In this document: positions 1-6,746 of the stretch, piece after piece
Numbering within the stretch: the stretch's first letter is position 1
How the letters are laid out: each line of letters opens with the position of its first letter
From: JAADDK01 sp964425415
GTDB taxonomy: Archaea; Thermoplasmatota; Thermoplasmata; Thermoplasmatales; Aciduliprofundaceae
Direction of reading: 5' to 3'
Assembly: GCA_964425415.1 (NCBI GenBank)
Contig: CAYRMJ010000034.1
Coordinates: 1-14,650 of the forward strand
Length of the DNA: 14,650 nucleotides
Program-made: the position numbers and the translations under genes
The notes under the pieces: generated by a model
The model's input: the letters and a program-made list of their open reading frames with translations, nothing else
Database searches by the model: none
Told to the model about the DNA's origin: nothing

Positions 1-1406
1 TTCATTATCTCTGAAATGAACAGCGAGATGATGCCTATGACCAGAAATACCACCGCCGCACTGAGAAAAAGAACGTGATAAGCCTCATCGGTGGGAATCT
101 GCATGGCGTATGGGGGAACAGGAAGGTGAATGATAGTGTAGTAAGTGCTCATTACCGTGCCTGCAATTGCCGGACCCCATGTGGAGCCAAAATTTCTGAA
201 CAGGCTGTTTGCGCCCGTGGCGACACCCATCACCCTCTTGTCCACACTGAAAATGAGCACATTTATGAGCGAGACATTCATCATTATTATTCCCGCAGTC
301 ACGATGACAGCCATGCCTATGAACTGCCACAGCTCCGCGGTGGTGGCGTACTCTGCAAGAAGAATGAGTCCGAAAAAGGATGTGAATGCACCCAGTGCCG
401 CAAAGAGTCGCGTTCCAAATTTGAGCATTAACTTTCCCGTCAATGGCGCAATGAGAAGCGCCGCAATTGCCATGGGCGTCATGAGCAATCCTGTGTCCAG
501 TACACTCTTCCCGAATCCGTATGGTGTAGGCATCTGAAGTATGTACGTGTTGGCCTGATTCATCATCTGTATCCCGAATCCTGCCATCATTATACCCACA
601 TTGGAAATCATGGGATTTCTTGCGGAGATAACGTGGATTGGTATTAGCGGAGCCTCGGCCCTGCGCTCCCAGATTAAAAGAAGGATAAAGGAAATAACGG
701 AGATTATGAAAAGAATCAGAGTTTGCTGACTCTCCCATCCCACGGTGGGCGCACGCGTCACCGCCACAAGCACAGGAACAACGAAGCCCGAAAGGAGCAC
801 TGCGCCGGGCAAATCAAATCTGCTTCGGGTTATGAATCTGCTCTCCCTGAGCACAAAGAACGATAAAATGAGCATGAGCACAGCGAATGGTGCAACAGAG
901 TGATAAGTCCACCTCCACCCATAGTTCTGCGATATGTACGCGCCCAGAGGAAGCGCAATGACCATGCCCACCGCGAACATTGCACTTATCATGCCCTGAA
1001 CCTCGGGCACCATCTCTGGTGGAAACTCCTCCCTCACGAGAGAGAATCCAAGCGGAAATATGGACATCCCTATGCCCTGCAATCCCCGGGAAAATAAAAG
1101 CCACCTGAAGCTCGGTGCGAATCCGTTCATGCTCACCCCGGCAGTGTAGAATAGAAGAGCCACTAAAAACATCTTTTTCTTCCCAAACATATCTCCAAGT
1201 TTTCCCATCACTGCAACGCTCACGGTGCCCACCAGAAGATATATGGAAAGTACCCAGCTAACGTCACCAGGAGTTACGGAAAAGTCCTTCTGAATTGTGG
1301 GCAAAGAGGGAATCAGAACTGCTTCAGTGTACATAACTAAGAGGGGCAATAAAATCAGTACGGCCATTGCCCGCCTTGCGTAGTGCAGGTCGTATTCATC
1401 GGACAT
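1..1406 (-). CDS. MFS multidrug efflux transporter, DHA2-like (partial)
   Basis: Membrane transporter of the major facilitator superfamily, probably a proton-coupled drug exporter. The reading frame is open from the ATG at 1406 to the window edge (468 codons), so the C-terminus is missing. Residues 13-37 form the first membrane helix and end in the DHA2-type ALPTIQ-like stretch PSLPTIQKDF. A typical W-V-L-S-x-Y-L-L second helix follows, then motif A as GKLGDMFGKKKM at residues 68-79. Many further hydrophobic helices are visible, and the length agrees with the 14-helix DHA2 (EmrB/QacA) group rather than the 12-helix DHA1 group. A TATA-like element about 25 bases upstream implies a leaderless mRNA starting at the ATG. 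It has no visible link to the accessory cluster. The substrate cannot be told from sequence. Confidence 0.88.
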   Translation of the reverse strand, partial: MSDEYDLHYARRAMAVLILLPLLVMYTEAVLIPSLPTIQKDFSVTPGDVSWVLSIYLLVGTVSVAVMGKLGDMFGKKKMFLVALLFYTAGVSMNGFAPSFRWLLFSRGLQGIGMSIFPLGFSLVREEFPPEMVPEVQGMISAMFAVGMVIALPLGAYISQNYGWRWTYHSVAPFAVLMLILSFFVLRESRFITRSRFDLPGAVLLSGFVVPVLVAVTRAPTVGWESQQTLILFIISVISFILLLIWERRAEAPLIPIHVISARNPMISNVGIMMAGFGIQMMNQANTYILQMPTPYGFGKSVLDTGLLMTPMAIAALLIAPLTGKLMLKFGTRLFAALGAFTSFFGLILLAEYATTAELWQFIGMAVIVTAGIIMMNVSLINVLIFSVDKRVMGVATGANSLFRNFGSTWGPAIAGTVMSTYYTIIHLPVPPYAMQIPTDEAYHVLFLSAAVVFLVIGIISLFISEIM

Positions 1407-1424
1407 CGTTGTGCATTTACACAG

Positions 1425-1435
1425 AATATTTAATT
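1425..1435 (-). promoter_or_regulatory. TATA box of the MFS gene
   Basis: On the minus strand this reads AATTAAATATT. Its centre lies about 25 bases from the ATG at 1406, which is the archaeal TATA-to-start distance, so the transcript probably begins at or next to the start codon. No ribosome-binding site is seen at the ATG, which fits a leaderless message. Confidence 0.5.
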
Positions 1436-1480
1436 ATTTTCACCTCTTGTTGTCCAATATTTCTTTTTTTCTGTAGAAAA

Positions 1481-1488
1481 TTTTAAAA
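1481..1488 (+). promoter_or_regulatory. TATA box of the H/ACA RNA gene
   Basis: TTTTAAAA follows a purine-rich stretch that could serve as a BRE. Its centre is 24-26 bases before 1508, the first base of the predicted lower stem of the guide RNA. The match between expected transcription start and RNA 5' end supports the strand assignment. Confidence 0.5.
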
Positions 1489-1507
1489 AATGTGATGAGA
1501 TGTGCCC

Positions 1508-1565
1508 GTGGCCCCGAAGGAAGAGCCCCCGATTCGTGAGGGGTGCTTGACGACGGGGTCGCATA
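1508..1565 (+). ncRNA. H/ACA box pseudouridylation guide RNA (predicted)
   Basis: A GC-rich island in an AT-rich spacer folds as a single archaeal H/ACA hairpin. The lower stem is 1508-1516 with 1554-1562 (9 pairs, two of them G-U). An internal pocket has AAGG (1517-1520) on the left and GACGA (1549-1553) on the right. The upper stem is 1521-1529 with 1540-1548 (9 pairs with one A-G mismatch). The apical loop has GAU (1531-1533) facing UGA (1537-1539), the tandem G.A pattern of an L7Ae-binding K-loop. An ANA box (ATA, 1563-1565) follows the lower stem directly, 14 bases after the pocket edge, as the family requires. Such RNAs direct Cbf5 to modify rRNA. The pocket implies a target like UCGUC-(psi)N-CCUU; I did not identify the target site. 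The 3' end abuts the stop codon of the convergent carboxykinase gene. Confidence 0.72.
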
Positions 1566-1570
1566 AAAAA
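1565..1570 (-). terminator. Oligo-T terminator after the carboxykinase gene
   Basis: Six T residues on the minus strand directly follow the TGA stop at 1571-1573. Archaeal RNA polymerase commonly terminates at oligo-T without a hairpin. The tract also overlaps the 3' tail of the opposing guide RNA. Confidence 0.35.
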
Positions 1571-3430
1571 TCAGTAAAATTTGAATGGAGATATGTAATC
1601 TCCATATTTCTTCTTAGCATCCTTCAGTCTCTTCTCTTCGGCGTCCAGTTCCTTGAATACCTCATCTGGCACGCAAATCTCACTGTATATGGCCCGAATT
1701 CTCTCAATCTTCGCCAGAAGCTCGGGGATGCGAATCTTGAACTGCTTCTCGTAATCCTCTTTCCTGTAATCTCTGTTGAAAACCTCTTTGAACAGTTTTG
1801 CCAGGTCCTCGTACTTCGGCAGGTATCCGATTGGCGTTTCAATGGCATCAACGTCTCCATTTGCGCGCATGTCCATCCATTTCAGCCATATTTTCTTGTC
1901 CAGTTTGGTGTTAAGAAACTCGCCGTTGTCATCCCTCAGGAAATAGTTCACGGCGAATATCTTTGGCGGGTTATTGAGTTTCTTTCCGAATTTCAGGTAA
2001 TTATCAATGTAATCCCCAATGTGCACCGAGAGAAAATCCAGAATGGACATTATGTTGTACTTCCTCACGCCCTCCTTTCCGAGGGTTGCCGCGGTGGTCT
2101 CTGATTCTATGGATGCTCCTTTCATTATCACGCCGTGCTGCCAGTTGAAAGCCTCGCACACCGGGGGCCATGTGTCCGAGTCCCTGCCGCCGTAAATTAT
2201 GCCGCTCAGTTTCACGCCCTGCGGTGCGTCCAGAGCCTCCGCATCCAGATTCGGGAAGTACTTGAGCCTCGCGGTGAATCTCGCATTTTTATGGCTCGGG
2301 GGTATCTCGTTCCCCTCAGCGTCCTTCTTTCCACGCCACCACTTTCCACTGTGATTCTCTCCCTCATCTGGAATTTCCTCGCCCATTCCGTTCCAGTAGG
2401 GCTTGCCCTCGTGCACCAGTATGTTGGAAAATATGATCTCTCTCGGAGAGTGGAGAACCTCCCAGATGTACGGGTCGTCCTCTTTATTCACGCCCTGAAT
2501 TATTCCAAACACGCCGTTTTCCACGTTCACAGCCCTTGCCTCCCCTCCTATGTTCTTAATGAATGAGAGGTCATCACCCACGAGCCTCTCGCCTATGAGC
2601 ATACATGTGCTGGTTTTTCCGCACATGCTCGGAAATGCACCTGTGAAATAGGATACCCTACCATTGGGGCCATTCACTCCCATGAGGAACATGTGCTCAC
2701 TCAACCATCCTTCCTGCAGGGCTTTGTTGATGGTGAGCCTGAAAGCCGGTTTTTTCAGGCCTATCGTGTTTCCAGCGTACTGGGTGTTTGCAGCGTACGC
2801 GATGTTTCCCTTCAAATCAATCATCACCCTTCTCTTGTCCAGATTCTTGCTCACCTTTCTCTCGTCAAGCTTGCCCTCTGAATGCACGAATTTCAGAAAC
2901 TCAATCTCCGGATTCTCCACGAACACGCTGTAAGCTTTGCGGTATAGCATCAGTTCGCTGTGCGCCACGTATGCGGAATCTGTGATTTGAACCGCTGGAA
3001 CCATGAATTCAGAGTTCTTCGGGCCAAGGGAGAAGAATAGAATGAACATCTCCTTGCCCTGCATTATGTCCATCATTATGTCATGTATTTCCCTGAGTCC
3101 TTCTTCTCTGTCCTTTGTTTTTATGTACGGTAACTTCACACCTCCTTCGGTGAGAACATAGGTGTGCTCCTTGTCCCTTGCCTGATCGTAATAATTGTCA
3201 AAGTGAACGGTGTGCCCGGGCGTGCTGAGCAATCTTTCCTCCTCGTAAACTATCGCTCTGTTTCTCACATAGAGCTCGTCATCCTCTGAATCGCTCACAA
3301 CAAAAACCCGAGAAGGGTTGCACACTTCAATGTATCTTTCAAGAAAATTGTAGAGCTCATCATTCTTTATTTTCTCTATTTTTTTGAACTGCTCTTCATC
3401 TAACCTTTCCTTCAGATATTGCAGGGGCAT
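1571..3430 (-). CDS. pckG: Phosphoenolpyruvate carboxykinase, GTP-dependent
   Basis: Cytoplasmic enzyme converting oxaloacetate and GTP to phosphoenolpyruvate, CO2 and GDP, linking the citric acid cycle intermediates to gluconeogenesis. The protein is 619 aa, the normal size for GTP-type enzymes. The family P-loop with its reactive cysteine is present as FPSMCGKTS (Cys at residue 270), followed by the kinase-2 element GDDLSFIKN. Further family blocks are EAFNWQHGVIMKGAS and, near the C-terminus, PPKIFAVNYFLRDDNGEF. I chose the ATG at 3430 over a GTG three codons upstream because AGGTGAT lies just before that ATG and would itself contain the GTG. It stands as a single gene with its own promoter and a palindrome over the expected transcription start. 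Nothing is truncated. Confidence 0.95.
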   Translation of the reverse strand: MPLQYLKERLDEEQFKKIEKIKNDELYNFLERYIEVCNPSRVFVVSDSEDDELYVRNRAIVYEEERLLSTPGHTVHFDNYYDQARDKEHTYVLTEGGVKLPYIKTKDREEGLREIHDIMMDIMQGKEMFILFFSLGPKNSEFMVPAVQITDSAYVAHSELMLYRKAYSVFVENPEIEFLKFVHSEGKLDERKVSKNLDKRRVMIDLKGNIAYAANTQYAGNTIGLKKPAFRLTINKALQEGWLSEHMFLMGVNGPNGRVSYFTGAFPSMCGKTSTCMLIGERLVGDDLSFIKNIGGEARAVNVENGVFGIIQGVNKEDDPYIWEVLHSPREIIFSNILVHEGKPYWNGMGEEIPDEGENHSGKWWRGKKDAEGNEIPPSHKNARFTARLKYFPNLDAEALDAPQGVKLSGIIYGGRDSDTWPPVCEAFNWQHGVIMKGASIESETTAATLGKEGVRKYNIMSILDFLSVHIGDYIDNYLKFGKKLNNPPKIFAVNYFLRDDNGEFLNTKLDKKIWLKWMDMRANGDVDAIETPIGYLPKYEDLAKLFKEVFNRDYRKEDYEKQFKIRIPELLAKIERIRAIYSEICVPDEVFKELDAEEKRLKDAKKKYGDYISPFKFY

Positions 3431-3434
3431 TTGA

Positions 3435-3441
3435 ATCACCT
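3435..3441 (-). promoter_or_regulatory. Ribosome-binding site that sets the carboxykinase start
   Basis: The minus strand reads AGGTGAT, matching the archaeal anti-Shine-Dalgarno ATCACCTCC, four bases before the ATG at 3430. It decides in favour of this ATG over the GTG at 3439, which overlaps the site. Confidence 0.65.
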
Positions 3442-3472
3442 GCGGGGAGTATGTTTTCCAACTCTAAAAACA

Positions 3473-3489
3473 TTTTGATTTAATCAAAA
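3473..3489. promoter_or_regulatory. Perfect 17-bp palindrome, likely operator of the carboxykinase gene
   Basis: TTTTGATT-T-AATCAAAA is a perfect inverted repeat with 8-base arms. It lies just downstream of the carboxykinase TATA box and covers the expected transcription start, where a bound repressor would block initiation. A further half-site AATCAAAA is found at 3512-3519, on the other side of the TATA box. The regulator is unknown; control by sugar or gluconeogenic state is an inference from the gene it precedes. Confidence 0.5.
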
Positions 3490-3493
3490 GATT

Positions 3494-3505
3494 GTAATAT
3501 AAAAA
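3494..3505 (-). promoter_or_regulatory. TATA box of the carboxykinase gene
   Basis: The minus strand reads TTTTTATATTAC, a good archaeal TATA element. It predicts transcription from about 3474, giving a leader of roughly 44 bases that contains the ribosome-binding site. This contrasts with several leaderless starts elsewhere in the window. Confidence 0.55.
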
Positions 3506-3539
3506 TTAAAAAATCAAAAACTGCATTTATTCCATTATA

Positions 3540-3670
3540 TTTCACAGTTTAGTTGNNNNNNNNNNNNNNNNNNNNNNNNNNNNNNNNNNNNNNNNNNNNN
3601 NNNNNNNNNNNNNNNNNNNNNNNNNNNNNNNNNNNNNNNNNNNNNNNNNNNNNNNTTTTAAACTGTGAAA
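3540..3670. repeat. 12-bp inverted repeat flanking the assembly gap
   Basis: TTTCACAGTTTA (3540-3551) and TAAACTGTGAAA (3659-3670) are exact reverse complements, one on each side of the N run. The right arm directly precedes the TrpRS TATA box. The arms could be a hairpin or an operator pair that stopped the assembler, or the ends of an inverted duplication. The true spacing is unknown because of the gap. Confidence 0.6.
3556..3655. other. Assembly gap of 100 N
   Basis: Exactly 100 N bases separate two contigs within the spacer between the divergent carboxykinase and TrpRS genes. The round number is the usual placeholder for a gap of unknown length, so the real distance, and any gene inside, is not known. 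Confidence 0.97.
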
Positions 3671-3680
3671 CCTTTTTATT
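3671..3680 (+). promoter_or_regulatory. TATA box of the TrpRS gene
   Basis: CCTTTTTATT is centred about 25-26 bases before the ATG at 3702, so the message probably starts at that codon. This favours 3702 over the in-frame ATG at 3681, which overlaps the promoter region and would lie upstream of the transcription start. Confidence 0.5.
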
Positions 3681-3701
3681 ATGCGTGCCAATAATCCAAC
3701 C

Positions 3702-5000
3702 ATGCAGGTGATAAATCCATGGGCTTCCCATCAATTCAAAGACTACGCAAGATTGCGGGACCAGTTCGGAATTGAGGAGTTCAACTTCTCCCTTCCCGAC
3801 GCACCGCCTCTTTTCAGAAGGGGCATAATATTCGGGCATCGGGATTTCCAGCTGATACACGATAGAATAAAGAGGGGTGAGAGATTCGCGGTGCTAACAG
3901 GGCTCATGCCCTCTGGCAGGATGCACTTTGGGCACAAGATGACAATTGATCAGGTTGTCTATTACCAGAACCACGGTGGGGATGTGCACATTGCAGTGGC
4001 GGACATTGAGGCGTACGCGTCCAGAGGCATCTCCCTTGAAAAAGCAAGGAAAATTGCGCTGGAGGAGTACGTGCCTTCTTACATCGCCCTCGGAATATCG
4101 CCAGATAAGGCGGAGGTGTACTTTCAGTCAAAACGAGTTGAGGTGAAAGACCTCGCATGGAAGCTGGGAAAGAAAATCAACATTAACGAGTTTCTAAAAA
4201 TTTACGGGTTCGGGCAGGAGGCGAACATGAGCCATATTTTTTCTCCCCTTATTCAAGTTGGTGATATCCTGCACGTGCAGCTTGAGAAGTTCGGCGGTGC
4301 GAGGCCCACCGTGGTGCCCGTGGGGGTGGACCAGGACCCGCATCTCCGACTCACACGGGATCTGGTGGATAGGTGGAGATTGTTCAGCGTGATTCCCCAG
4401 GATGGCAAGGTTGGCGTTTTCTATCGGGGCGAGGATGCTGAAAAGATTCTTGGAGAAGTGGAGGGAATTCTTCAGGATATGGGCTACAAAACTGAGAGTA
4501 ACGTTCCGTACAAGGTGGTTTACGCCCTGGAAACAGATAACAAAAGAGAAATTGACGAAAGGATGATAATGTACGAAAGAGAGATGCAGGAACATTCGTT
4601 CTTTGCGCCTTCTGCCACTTATCATCGCCTAATAACGGGATTGACAGGTGGCAAGATGTCCTCATCCATTCCTGATAGTGCAATTTTCCTCACGGACAAT
4701 CCAGAGGATGCTCGTAAGAAGGTTATGCGAGCGAAAACTGGCGGGGGTGCAACGCTGGAAGAACACCGCAAGAATGGTGGAAATCCCGAGCAGTGCGCAG
4801 TTTACGAGTTCTTTGCGTATCATCTCATCAGCGAGGATAAATACCTGCGGGAAATTTACGATTCCTGTCGTGCAGGGGAGAGAATATGCGGCAAGTGCAA
4901 GCGCGAGGCCGCTCAGTTAGTTGAAGAGTGGATGAAGGACTTTGCAGAGAGGAGAGAGCAGGCAAAAGATGAGGTTTCGGAGCTTGTTAAAGAGCGTTGA
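3702..5000 (+). CDS. trpS: Tryptophanyl-tRNA synthetase, archaeal/eukaryotic type
   Basis: Class I aminoacyl-tRNA synthetase that charges tRNA-Trp in the cytoplasm. The protein is 432 aa. The start MQVINPW is typical of archaeal TrpRS. The HIGH signature appears as HFGH at residues 75-78 within PSGRMHFGHKM, and the KMSKS loop as KMSSS at 318-322 within TGGKMSSSIPDS. The blocks PVGVDQDPHLRLTRD and MQEHSFFAPSATYH are also characteristic. Near the C-terminus there is a CGKCK motif (about residues 399-403), as in many archaeal homologues. The ATG at 3702 fits a leaderless start from the TATA box at 3671-3680; an in-frame ATG seven codons earlier is less likely. It is intact and forms the core-genome border of the accessory region that starts 50 bases downstream. 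Confidence 0.95.
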   Translation: MQVINPWASHQFKDYARLRDQFGIEEFNFSLPDAPPLFRRGIIFGHRDFQLIHDRIKRGERFAVLTGLMPSGRMHFGHKMTIDQVVYYQNHGGDVHIAVADIEAYASRGISLEKARKIALEEYVPSYIALGISPDKAEVYFQSKRVEVKDLAWKLGKKININEFLKIYGFGQEANMSHIFSPLIQVGDILHVQLEKFGGARPTVVPVGVDQDPHLRLTRDLVDRWRLFSVIPQDGKVGVFYRGEDAEKILGEVEGILQDMGYKTESNVPYKVVYALETDNKREIDERMIMYEREMQEHSFFAPSATYHRLITGLTGGKMSSSIPDSAIFLTDNPEDARKKVMRAKTGGGATLEEHRKNGGNPEQCAVYEFFAYHLISEDKYLREIYDSCRAGERICGKCKREAAQLVEEWMKDFAERREQAKDEVSELVKER

Positions 5001-5019
5001 GGAGAAGCTTCGCAAGCAG

Positions 5020-5029
5020 GGATATATAC
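5020..5029 (+). promoter_or_regulatory. TATA box of the 394-aa gene
   Basis: GATATATACG is centred about 26 bases before the ATG at 5051 in the 50-base spacer after TrpRS. It implies an independent, leaderless transcript for the two plus-strand accessory genes rather than read-through alone. A tandem ATACGA pair follows (within 5023-5039), of unknown meaning. Confidence 0.55.
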
Positions 5030-5050
5030 GAGCATACGAATAGCTGTACT

Positions 5051-6235
5051 ATGGACGGAGTGGTTGTGCCCCTTAGCTATTTTGACACATCGCATGTGTG
5101 CAAGTGGCGTTTCATACTGAGCGGAGCCGTGGAGAGCGAGATGAGCGTTGAAGAGGTGGTTAGCAAGGCAATATCTGAAAATAAAAAATTTGTAATTGGA
5201 GAAATTGTTCCCGGACTGTATTTCCTCGCGAAGGAGAGAAGCACTCTGAGCATGGAGAAGCATTTCTCAATTAAGGCCTCAAAGAAGGGCGGAGAGAAGA
5301 GATGTGTTTTTGATGCGGAGTTTAATGGATACAGAATATACGAAGAAGAAAACTACAGAGGTACGTCCCTAAAGGAGCTTTACATGGACGGAATAGCCAG
5401 TGCCATATACGCCATGGTTCTTGGCGCCGTTGAAGATGCTTTGAGGGGCGAGGGAAACTATTCAGATGAGTACAGGGAATACCTGAAGGGGTGGGTTGGT
5501 GAGGATTGCGTGTTCAATGTTGAAGGCTATCATTACCCACTTTTCCAGAGCGCAATGCTCCTGCTTCTAATCGCTCTTATGGTTAGAAGACCCATTTCCA
5601 TGCCGAAAAAGAGAGGGCGAATGTTTAATAATCCGTTGGTGGATTTTGAGGCGCTGGAGATTGATCTCTGCACCGATTGTCCATTCATTGAGCAGTGCAG
5701 CGTTGCAAAAGGTATTGCCATGCCGAAAAACTGGGCCAGTTCCCTGAGAGAGGCGCTTCTCAATGCCATTCTTTTAGATTCTCACACGCACGAGGGCTGG
5801 TACGCACTTTATCGTGCAGCAATGCGCATTTTCAGGTACAGTCGGGCAAGAAATCCGAAGATACCCATAATGATGGAGCTCAAAAAGATGAGTGATTCTG
5901 AAATGCAATACATCACCGTGAGCGATAAAGAGAGAAAGAAACTCATTGAGAAGTCGGTTAAAAACAAGGAGCTATCTGAGGATGCCATAGAGCTATTTGA
6001 GAGCATTCTGGATGAAATGGTTGGAAGTTCCAGTACAGTTATAAACGAAGATGCCATTGGAAGCGAGAATCTGGCAGAGCTTCTCAATGCTGAGCTCGTT
6101 CAAATTGATGGAATAAGAAAGACGGAAATTTGGGAGGATGATACTTCTGATTTGCGCGTGCCGTATTACAACTTCAGCGTGCAACCGTCAAAGGAGTGGA
6201 TTAGAAGGTTAATAGAAGGCTCAGGAGGTGATTGA
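5051..6235 (+). CDS. Unknown protein with cysteine module related to the MoxR-like ATPase
   Basis: I do not recognise this 394-aa protein as a named family. It has no Walker A motif, signal peptide or convincing membrane helix; a short Leu/Ile run near residues 170-178 is too brief. The middle part holds FQSAMLLLLIALMV, then an N-P, then LCTDCPFIEQCS (Cys 207, 210, 216). The MoxR-like protein of the opposite strand has a matching arrangement: HQRLVLMLLHSYF, N-P, then LCSTCMYRTEPCS. I infer a shared lid-like or metal-binding module, perhaps iron-sulfur or zinc, without the ATPase core. The ATG at 5051 is chosen because a TATA box sits about 26 bases before it; a TTG 18 codons upstream would overlap the TrpRS stop. 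The next gene is translationally coupled. Confidence 0.8.
   Translation: MDGVVVPLSYFDTSHVCKWRFILSGAVESEMSVEEVVSKAISENKKFVIGEIVPGLYFLAKERSTLSMEKHFSIKASKKGGEKRCVFDAEFNGYRIYEEENYRGTSLKELYMDGIASAIYAMVLGAVEDALRGEGNYSDEYREYLKGWVGEDCVFNVEGYHYPLFQSAMLLLLIALMVRRPISMPKKRGRMFNNPLVDFEALEIDLCTDCPFIEQCSVAKGIAMPKNWASSLREALLNAILLDSHTHEGWYALYRAAMRIFRYSRARNPKIPIMMELKKMSDSEMQYITVSDKERKKLIEKSVKNKELSEDAIELFESILDEMVGSSSTVINEDAIGSENLAELLNAELVQIDGIRKTEIWEDDTSDLRVPYYNFSVQPSKEWIRRLIEGSGGD
6224..6232 (+). promoter_or_regulatory. Ribosome-binding site that sets the start of the 169-aa gene
   Basis: GGAGGTGAT matches the archaeal anti-Shine-Dalgarno perfectly and lies inside the last codons of the 394-aa gene. A GTG four bases downstream, at 6237, is in frame with the long reading frame and is the likely start. 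The nearer ATG at 6235 is in another frame. Confidence 0.6.
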
Positions 6236-6236
6236 T

Positions 6237-6746
6237 GTGGTGGAAGAAATATTCTGGGACGATGAGGAGGATGATTCAGATTTGACGAGGGCGTTCTTCC
6301 CGTGCAAGCTGGTTTGCAACATTGATTTTAGATATCTTCCTGTTTTTGGCAATGATGCTCTGGACGACTCTGAATGGAACAGCTGCATTCTTGGGGACTC
6401 ATACCCCAAGCAGGGCATATCGGTCATGGGCACTTACTTCATGTCAGTGTTTAAAGAGCTTGAAGTGTTGGAACAGTACCTCTTCGTGCTGCTATTCAAA
6501 GAGAATACAAATTACCGATTTCCATGCATTGAGCATCTCTGCTTCTCGCTGATTGGCCTGAACCTCAAATTCTACGAACCGCTATGCAAGAACATTTATC
6601 ACGGAAAGGGGAATCTGTGGAAACTCGTGGAAAGGCATGGAGATGCCCTGCTCATAAAAAAGGAAATATGGGAAAAGATTCTTGGGGAGCAGGGCACGAA
6701 GATGTACCTGAGATTCCTAACCTACCTTAGGGGTGAGAAAAGTTAA
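6237..6746 (+). CDS. Unknown acidic-N-terminus protein, 169 aa
   Basis: No family recognised. The protein opens with a very acidic stretch (EEIFWDDEEDDSD) and continues as a mixed, cysteine-containing globular sequence (FPCKLVC near residues 22-28, then isolated Cys residues) with aromatic-rich helices toward the C-terminus. The start is set by the perfect ribosome-binding site at 6224-6232; GTG at 6237 has four-base spacing like other genes here, while GTG at 6240 is possible. It begins one base after the stop of the 394-aa gene, so the two are surely one operon. Its TAA stop overlaps the stop codon of the opposing CARF-like gene. It is probably a partner of the 394-aa protein. Confidence 0.75.
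   Translation: MVEEIFWDDEEDDSDLTRAFFPCKLVCNIDFRYLPVFGNDALDDSEWNSCILGDSYPKQGISVMGTYFMSVFKELEVLEQYLFVLLFKENTNYRFPCIEHLCFSLIGLNLKFYEPLCKNIYHGKGNLWKLVERHGDALLIKKEIWEKILGEQGTKMYLRFLTYLRGEKS

Noticed and set aside
85..1104. Other-frame open frames over the transporter region (both strands)
   Set aside because: Their translations are low-complexity, His/Cys/Arg-rich shadows; the minus-strand frame from 1406 gives a clear MFS protein.
1492..1498. GTGATGA resembling a box C of a C/D guide RNA
   Set aside because: No matching box D (CTGA) or C'/D' pair lies at the proper distance, and the motif falls between the TATA box and the H/ACA hairpin.
1501..1566. GC-rich island read as a tRNA
   Set aside because: It is too short, lacks T-loop and anticodon-arm features and folds fully as one H/ACA hairpin.
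3681..3701. Earlier in-frame ATG for TrpRS
   Set aside because: It adjoins the TATA box and would lie upstream of the expected transcription start; MQVINPW at 3702 looks like the normal N-terminus.
3549..3860. Minus-strand open frame crossing the N gap and the start of TrpRS
   Set aside because: A third of it is N, and the rest lies antisense to well-supported TrpRS coding sequence.
4997..5050. TTG-started N-terminal extension of the 394-aa protein
   Set aside because: It overlaps the TrpRS stop, includes the TATA box of the gene and has no ribosome-binding site.
5551..5590. Leucine-rich run in the 394-aa protein as a membrane helix
   Set aside because: The hydrophobic core is only about 11 residues and matches an amphipathic helix in the soluble ATPase lid.
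6235..6240. ATG just after the GGAGGTGAT site as the start of the second plus-strand gene
   Set aside because: It is in a different frame from the long 169-aa reading frame, which can start at the GTG at 6237.
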